From: Erythrophleum ivorense
Taxonomy: Eukaryota > Streptophyta > Magnoliopsida > Fabales > Fabaceae
Reading direction: 5' to 3'
Assembly: GCA_026724425.1 (NCBI GenBank)
Contig: JAIUCV010000019.1
Coordinates: forward strand, 10,324,325-10,388,324
DNA: 64,000 nucleotides
Notes under the pieces: generated by a model
Database searches by the model: none
Seen by the model: the letters and a program-made list of their open reading frames with translations, nothing else
Told to the model about the DNA's origin: nothing
Shown here: in pieces, positions 61,401 to 64,000 of the stretch
Numbering within the stretch: position 1 is the first letter of the stretch
How the letters are laid out: every line of letters begins with the position of its first letter
Program-made: the position numbers and the translations under genes

Positions 61401-63492
61401 AGAGTTACTGTGGAAGGGCCTATGAAGGTTCTATGTGACAATATGACAACTATTAGCATTGCAAAAAATCCTGTGCATCATGATGGGAACTCTATTAAAG
61501 AAAAAGGTGGGATCAAGAGTCACTGAACTGACCTACACTCCAACTCAATCCCAAGTGGCTGATATCTTAACTAAAGCTACTTCAAAAGTCAAATTTGAAG
61601 AGTTGACTTCTAAGCTAGGCATGTTCAACATATACAACCCAATTTGAGGGAGAATGTTAGATTCTCATGATTTATGCCCAAGATTTTCTCATATCTGCAT
61701 TTACTATACAAATGTCAACATTTTATTTCCTGTTTTATTCATTTTTATTGCTCATTTATTTTCCCTGATTTTTGGTGTCTTTTATCTGGAGTGAGTGGCT
61801 TTTTTCTGTGGCCAACCCTCTATATATATATATATATATATATATGTATTTTCTTTCTTCAAATAAATGAGATAAATTAAGAGAATCAATAACTCTGAAA
61901 TTCTTCAGACTACAACCAATGTTGTAGTTCCCTGTTTCAAATTAAAAGCAACTTTCTGCCTAGACCCATCATGTGGAATCTGGTTTTTCTGTTATAACAC
62001 ATTGTCTCATCATCTTGATCCAAAGAGTCTTCAAGATCTCAAGCATGTATATGATTGGTTGCACCAAAATATCATTCAATACATTGTATATACTCCTAAA
62101 TGAAAAAGGAGTTGTTTACTACAATATAACTTTAGGAAGCATCTATATGATGCCTAAGTCTACAATGGCAACCACAGAAATGTTACAATGACCTACGTGA
62201 CACATCACATATCAATACATAGAAACAGTAGAACTATTCCTAGATGTGAATAGAACAACTGACTTAATAAAAAGCCTGCAGCATCAAATGGTAAAGCTCA
62301 TCGTCAATCAATTAAATTGAGAGTAAAATCCTGAGAAAATTTGATAATTGACATCACATATCACTCTGGTCATCTTCACAAAAATTTAAAACAACAACAG
62401 GGGTTACTTCCTAATTCTTTGTAGTCACTCCATCCCAAATCAAAATTATTTGGAATCTCTAACTGCCCAAGATTCATTCTTTTCCCCCATTCAGTAACCT
62501 AAGGTGATGCAAGAGTATTTTAAAGCATTGGATCAATGTATTAGCCATAACGAGTTTAGCATTTATTTCTTGCCATTATGCCCTTTGCTATATTTAAATA
62601 GCAGTCGATAGCTATCTCCTGAGTCATGTAAAATTTGTGTCTAGCATGTGAACTTTCAATTAATTTGGATGGATGGCAATAAATTAATTGGAATTTAAAA
62701 TATAAAGAATGTTTAGCGTTTTCATAGTTGTTGTGACTTATCATACCATCATTGTGAGTAACTGATCCTAAAAACCATCCCTCACCACTATTAGGGATGC
62801 CTCAATCCCCTCTATTTTAGAAGAGCACTGTCTTTCTTCGTACTTTTACTAAGTCACACTCCAAAGGTTCATTCAAATCTCCTACTTGGTTTAGAAAGTT
62901 CAGAATGTTAAGCCTCTCTCAGTCTCTCGACATCTCCAACTTAAAGTTAGGTCTAAATTCAGCCCTAGGTCAATATGGGTAGCAAAATAACAAGCACCGA
63001 AAGGCCTTCACCTTGGCAGAAATGTGCCACATTTCATATGAAACATTTTTGAAATGTGCCAGATTTATAGTCAAGATTTCTCTGATTTCCTCATATTATT
63101 TTAGTCACCAAAGAATCCAAATCATTTTCTTCGTTATCTTGTATCTTTTGGATAATGAAAACAAATCCAGTTCACTAAATGCAATACAAGTCAAAGTCTC
63201 CTCTCACCTCCGTGCGGTAGTTGGATAGACCACTAGTAGTGGTTGTTGACGAAAACAACAACGAGATTGTACAGATCAATAGCAGCAGAACAGCAACTGA
63301 CAACTTCATCATCATTCTGTTTATTCCTCCCCCTCCTCCGTGCTTCACCTGCTGCCTGTGATTCCCAACTCTGCAACAATAGCAAAACAACAAAGTGAAA
63401 ATCTAAAAAATTAATAAATAAATAACAAGCCATAGAAGAAGAAGAAAAAAATTCAATCAACCTTTGCTTGTTCGTTTCCCCTACCTTCCCAT
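52495..63492 (-). CDS. Plant O-fucosyltransferase family protein
   Basis: The proposed minus-strand CDS joins 63492-63485, 63370-63208, 56374-56296, 56199-56129, 55905-55817, 54846-54723, 54628-54345, 53279-53150 and 53022-52495. All introns are GT-AG, phases agree, and the result is 491 codons plus stop. The family (GDP-fucose protein O-fucosyltransferase-like, PF10250) comprises type II Golgi proteins. Seen here: a membrane anchor at about 26-42 (LSVAVLLLLICTISLLF); DLWSGADSGGWRPSSAPRS; RCNGGLNQQRSAI (about 95-108); LVLPELDANSFWHD; GFHGIYDVDYFIKTL; LRPPRDAPISWYTTVALEKM; the conserved HLRFEMDMLAFAG (about 262-273); GKCPLTPEEVGLILR (about 308); and a C-terminus with FGGDRFMKPFRSLFP and YDGPSNFANNLLGHR. 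No break was found. The 8-nt first coding exon is inferred; translation could instead start at the MMM at residues 22-24. Individual acceptor substrates in plants are mostly unknown. The third exon is reached over a 6.8-kb intron full of retroelements. Confidence 0.9.
53280..54344 (-). other. Fucosyltransferase intron, about 1.07 kb
   Basis: A GT-AG intron (donor ggGTAAGT, acceptor tttAG) interrupts a Gly codon right after HLRFEMDMLAFA. It is AT-rich and no embedded feature was seen. Confidence 0.6.
54847..55816 (-). other. Fucosyltransferase intron, about 0.97 kb
   Basis: A GT-AG intron lies between the WHDN and GFHG segments. It contains a CAA/AAT-rich simple tract near 55490-55570. No other feature was seen. 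Confidence 0.55.
56592..56831. mobile_element. Solo LTR, 240 bp, in fucosyltransferase intron
   Basis: The element begins TGTTACATGGG and ends GTGTATCA, with a perfect 5-bp TSD AGCAC at 56587-56591 and 56832-56836. It contains 'ataaatagggg'-type text expected of a Copia LTR promoter. It lies 29 bp from the full Copia element and differs from it in sequence. Confidence 0.8.
57099..57111 (+). other. Copia primer-binding site
   Basis: TGGTATTAGAGCT abuts the 5' LTR end. It is a one-base variant of TGGTATCAGAGC, the initiator-methionine tRNA complement usual in plant Copia elements. Confidence 0.8.
57480..58033 (+). repeat. Perfect 277-bp tandem duplication inside Copia
   Basis: The sequences at 57480-57756 and 57757-58033 are identical as far as I can read, beginning AAAGGTGGTTGG and ending CCTTGTCTAAG. 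The unit covers the end of gag and the protease region, including DLEATDYMTG. Confidence 0.9.
57600..61645 (+). pseudogene. Copia pol: protease, integrase, RT, RNase H, broken
   Basis: Fragments lie in Copia order. A protease-like WIVDLEATDYMTG has LEA where DSGA is usual. Next is the integrase with CEVCQLSKHTKNF, HIDIWGP, FVDD and QPNGLAERKTRHLL. The RT has GCKWIFTIKYSLDGS, ETFAPIAKFNVIKVL, MKNAFLNG and the catalytic-type YIDDIMVIGD. The RNase H end has RSSAEAESRALA, VLCDNMTTISIAKNP and ADILTKA. Many in-frame stops and frameshifts occur, for example near 58190, 59530, 60034, 60150 and 60345. The region is also split by a solo LTR at 60505-60814. Most of gag is missing. Not functional. Confidence 0.88.
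60505..60814 (-). mobile_element. Solo LTR, 310 bp, nested within the Copia RT
   Basis: The insert has TG...CA ends (plus reading TGTAGGATTTTG ... ACCAACA) and a perfect 5-bp TSD AAAAT at 60500-60504 and 60815-60819. It interrupts the Copia text exactly between GELK and FLRMEVAT-like sequence. Orientation is tentative: minus reading (TGTTGGTAATTT...) looks more like a Copia LTR start. Confidence 0.82.
61822..61846. repeat. (TA)n microsatellite in Copia 3' LTR
   Basis: A TA run near 61822-61846 is absent from the 5' LTR, where the site reads 'tctatacgtatg'. It arose after insertion. Confidence 0.8.
61913..63207 (-). other. Remainder of large fucosyltransferase intron
   Basis: The intron's donor is at 63207 (GTGAGA). 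The sequence is AT-rich and no further bounded element was recognised between the Copia TSD and the donor. Confidence 0.5.
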
Positions 63493-64000
63493 AGTTATGA
63501 TTCAAAAGGGTAATTGTGAGGACTGAGAAGTAGCTTTCTTCTCCAATCGTTCCACTTCTTCAAATTCTCCAAAAGAACACCATGAATTGCTACATCAAAG
63601 TATGACCAACTATCCGTTAAAATGATTAAAACAACGAAGTGTTATATGCTACGCATTGGTATGTAAAATGGAAAGAATAACTAGCTAAACCATCAAGTTA
63701 CGCTCAAATTGCAAAGCTAAATCTACCATTAGAGGCAGACTTGGATTTTGAAATAATGCAGATCGAAAACAGGTTCTCAGGCGATGTTGGGGCTCCAGAA
63801 ATGGAAGCAAGCCTCGGTACTTCGATGCACGGACAGGAAGCAAGCGATCACATTCCCATCCTGCAAGGGCGAGGAGCGGGTCGGCCGGGTTTGATTATGA
63901 GTTCTGCAATTTCGGGTCGGGCAGGATCCGAGATGTTTAAAACAGAAATTCGATGAGCACAGAGAAGTATAACTATGTTTGTAAAATTGAATTAGTCAAT
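63493..64000. other. 5' region of the fucosyltransferase gene, with GC-richer segment
   Basis: This is the upstream leader and promoter side of the minus-strand gene. A GC-rich island at about 63780-63940 stands out from its AT-rich surroundings, with CGGCCGGG- and GGGTCGGGC-like text. A 71-codon plus frame through it has no recognisable feature. It could be part of the 5' UTR, a promoter element or a repeat fragment. Confidence 0.35.

Larger units (their letters stand above)
56861..61907 (+). mobile_element. Ty1/Copia retrotransposon, both LTRs, inactive
   Basis: The 5' LTR is 56861-57098 and the 3' LTR is 61655-61907. The LTRs differ by roughly 25 substitutions by eye, plus an expanded TA repeat in the 3' copy. 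TSDs are GATTA (56856-56860) and GACTA (61908-61912), one mismatch. A PBS TGGTATTAGAGCT (initiator-Met tRNA type) follows the 5' LTR directly, and a GAGGGAGA PPT precedes the 3' LTR. It sits in the large intron of the fucosyltransferase gene, antisense to it. LTR divergence, stops and a nested insertion show it is old and dead. Confidence 0.93.

Noticed and set aside
1..64000. tRNA or rRNA genes
   Set aside because: I looked for tRNA-like B-box (GGTTCGAATCC-type) sequences and conserved rRNA text and saw none. A covariance-model search would be needed to exclude degenerate copies.

Overview
The window is nuclear DNA from a flowering plant, almost certainly a eudicot. It is strongly AT-rich, its genes are split by short GT-AG introns, and long stretches are LTR retrotransposon debris. 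I cannot name the species from sequence alone. No bacterial, organellar, CRISPR or phage-like feature was seen.

Positions 1 to about 38 kb are a nested pile of retrotransposon remains with no cellular gene that I can support. At least five copies of one 3.6-3.8 kb LTR family (called LTR-A here; ends TGTAACACC...GGTGTTACA) are present. Three are solo LTRs whose 5-bp target-site duplications (TSDs) I could read, and one of these sits inside another. Two other solo LTRs also have perfect TSDs: LTR-B (9546-12326, with a CpG-dense block) and LTR-C (19720-21920, with a cluster of CACGTG boxes). LTR-C and one LTR-A copy are inserted into a large minus-strand element with no recognisable protein domains (element X, about 12977-30319). 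Element X has a readable PBS, PPT and 3' LTR, and carries a minisatellite. A second, inverted X LTR end lies at 36778 and abuts a broken Copia pol gene at 36779-37603.

From 38.9 to 40.8 kb there is a decayed MuDR/MULE transposase on the minus strand.

From 43.4 kb to the end the window is genic. A seven-exon TruA/PUS1-type pseudouridine synthase gene (43385-47607, plus) and a nine-exon plant O-fucosyltransferase-family gene (63492-52495, minus) are convergent. Both can be spliced by eye into continuous frames, of 513 and 491 codons. Between them lie a doubtful small-peptide locus and a 247-bp solo LTR. The fucosyltransferase gene has a 6.8-kb intron holding a 240-bp solo LTR and a 5.05-kb Copia element with both LTRs and a near-perfect TSD. 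The Copia element itself contains a further 310-bp solo LTR and a perfect 277-bp tandem duplication.

The two cellular genes have unrelated roles (RNA modification; Golgi glycosylation), and nothing suggests they work together. The clearest unusual content is the nesting and solo-LTR history and the domain-less element X. I found no convincing new biological system.
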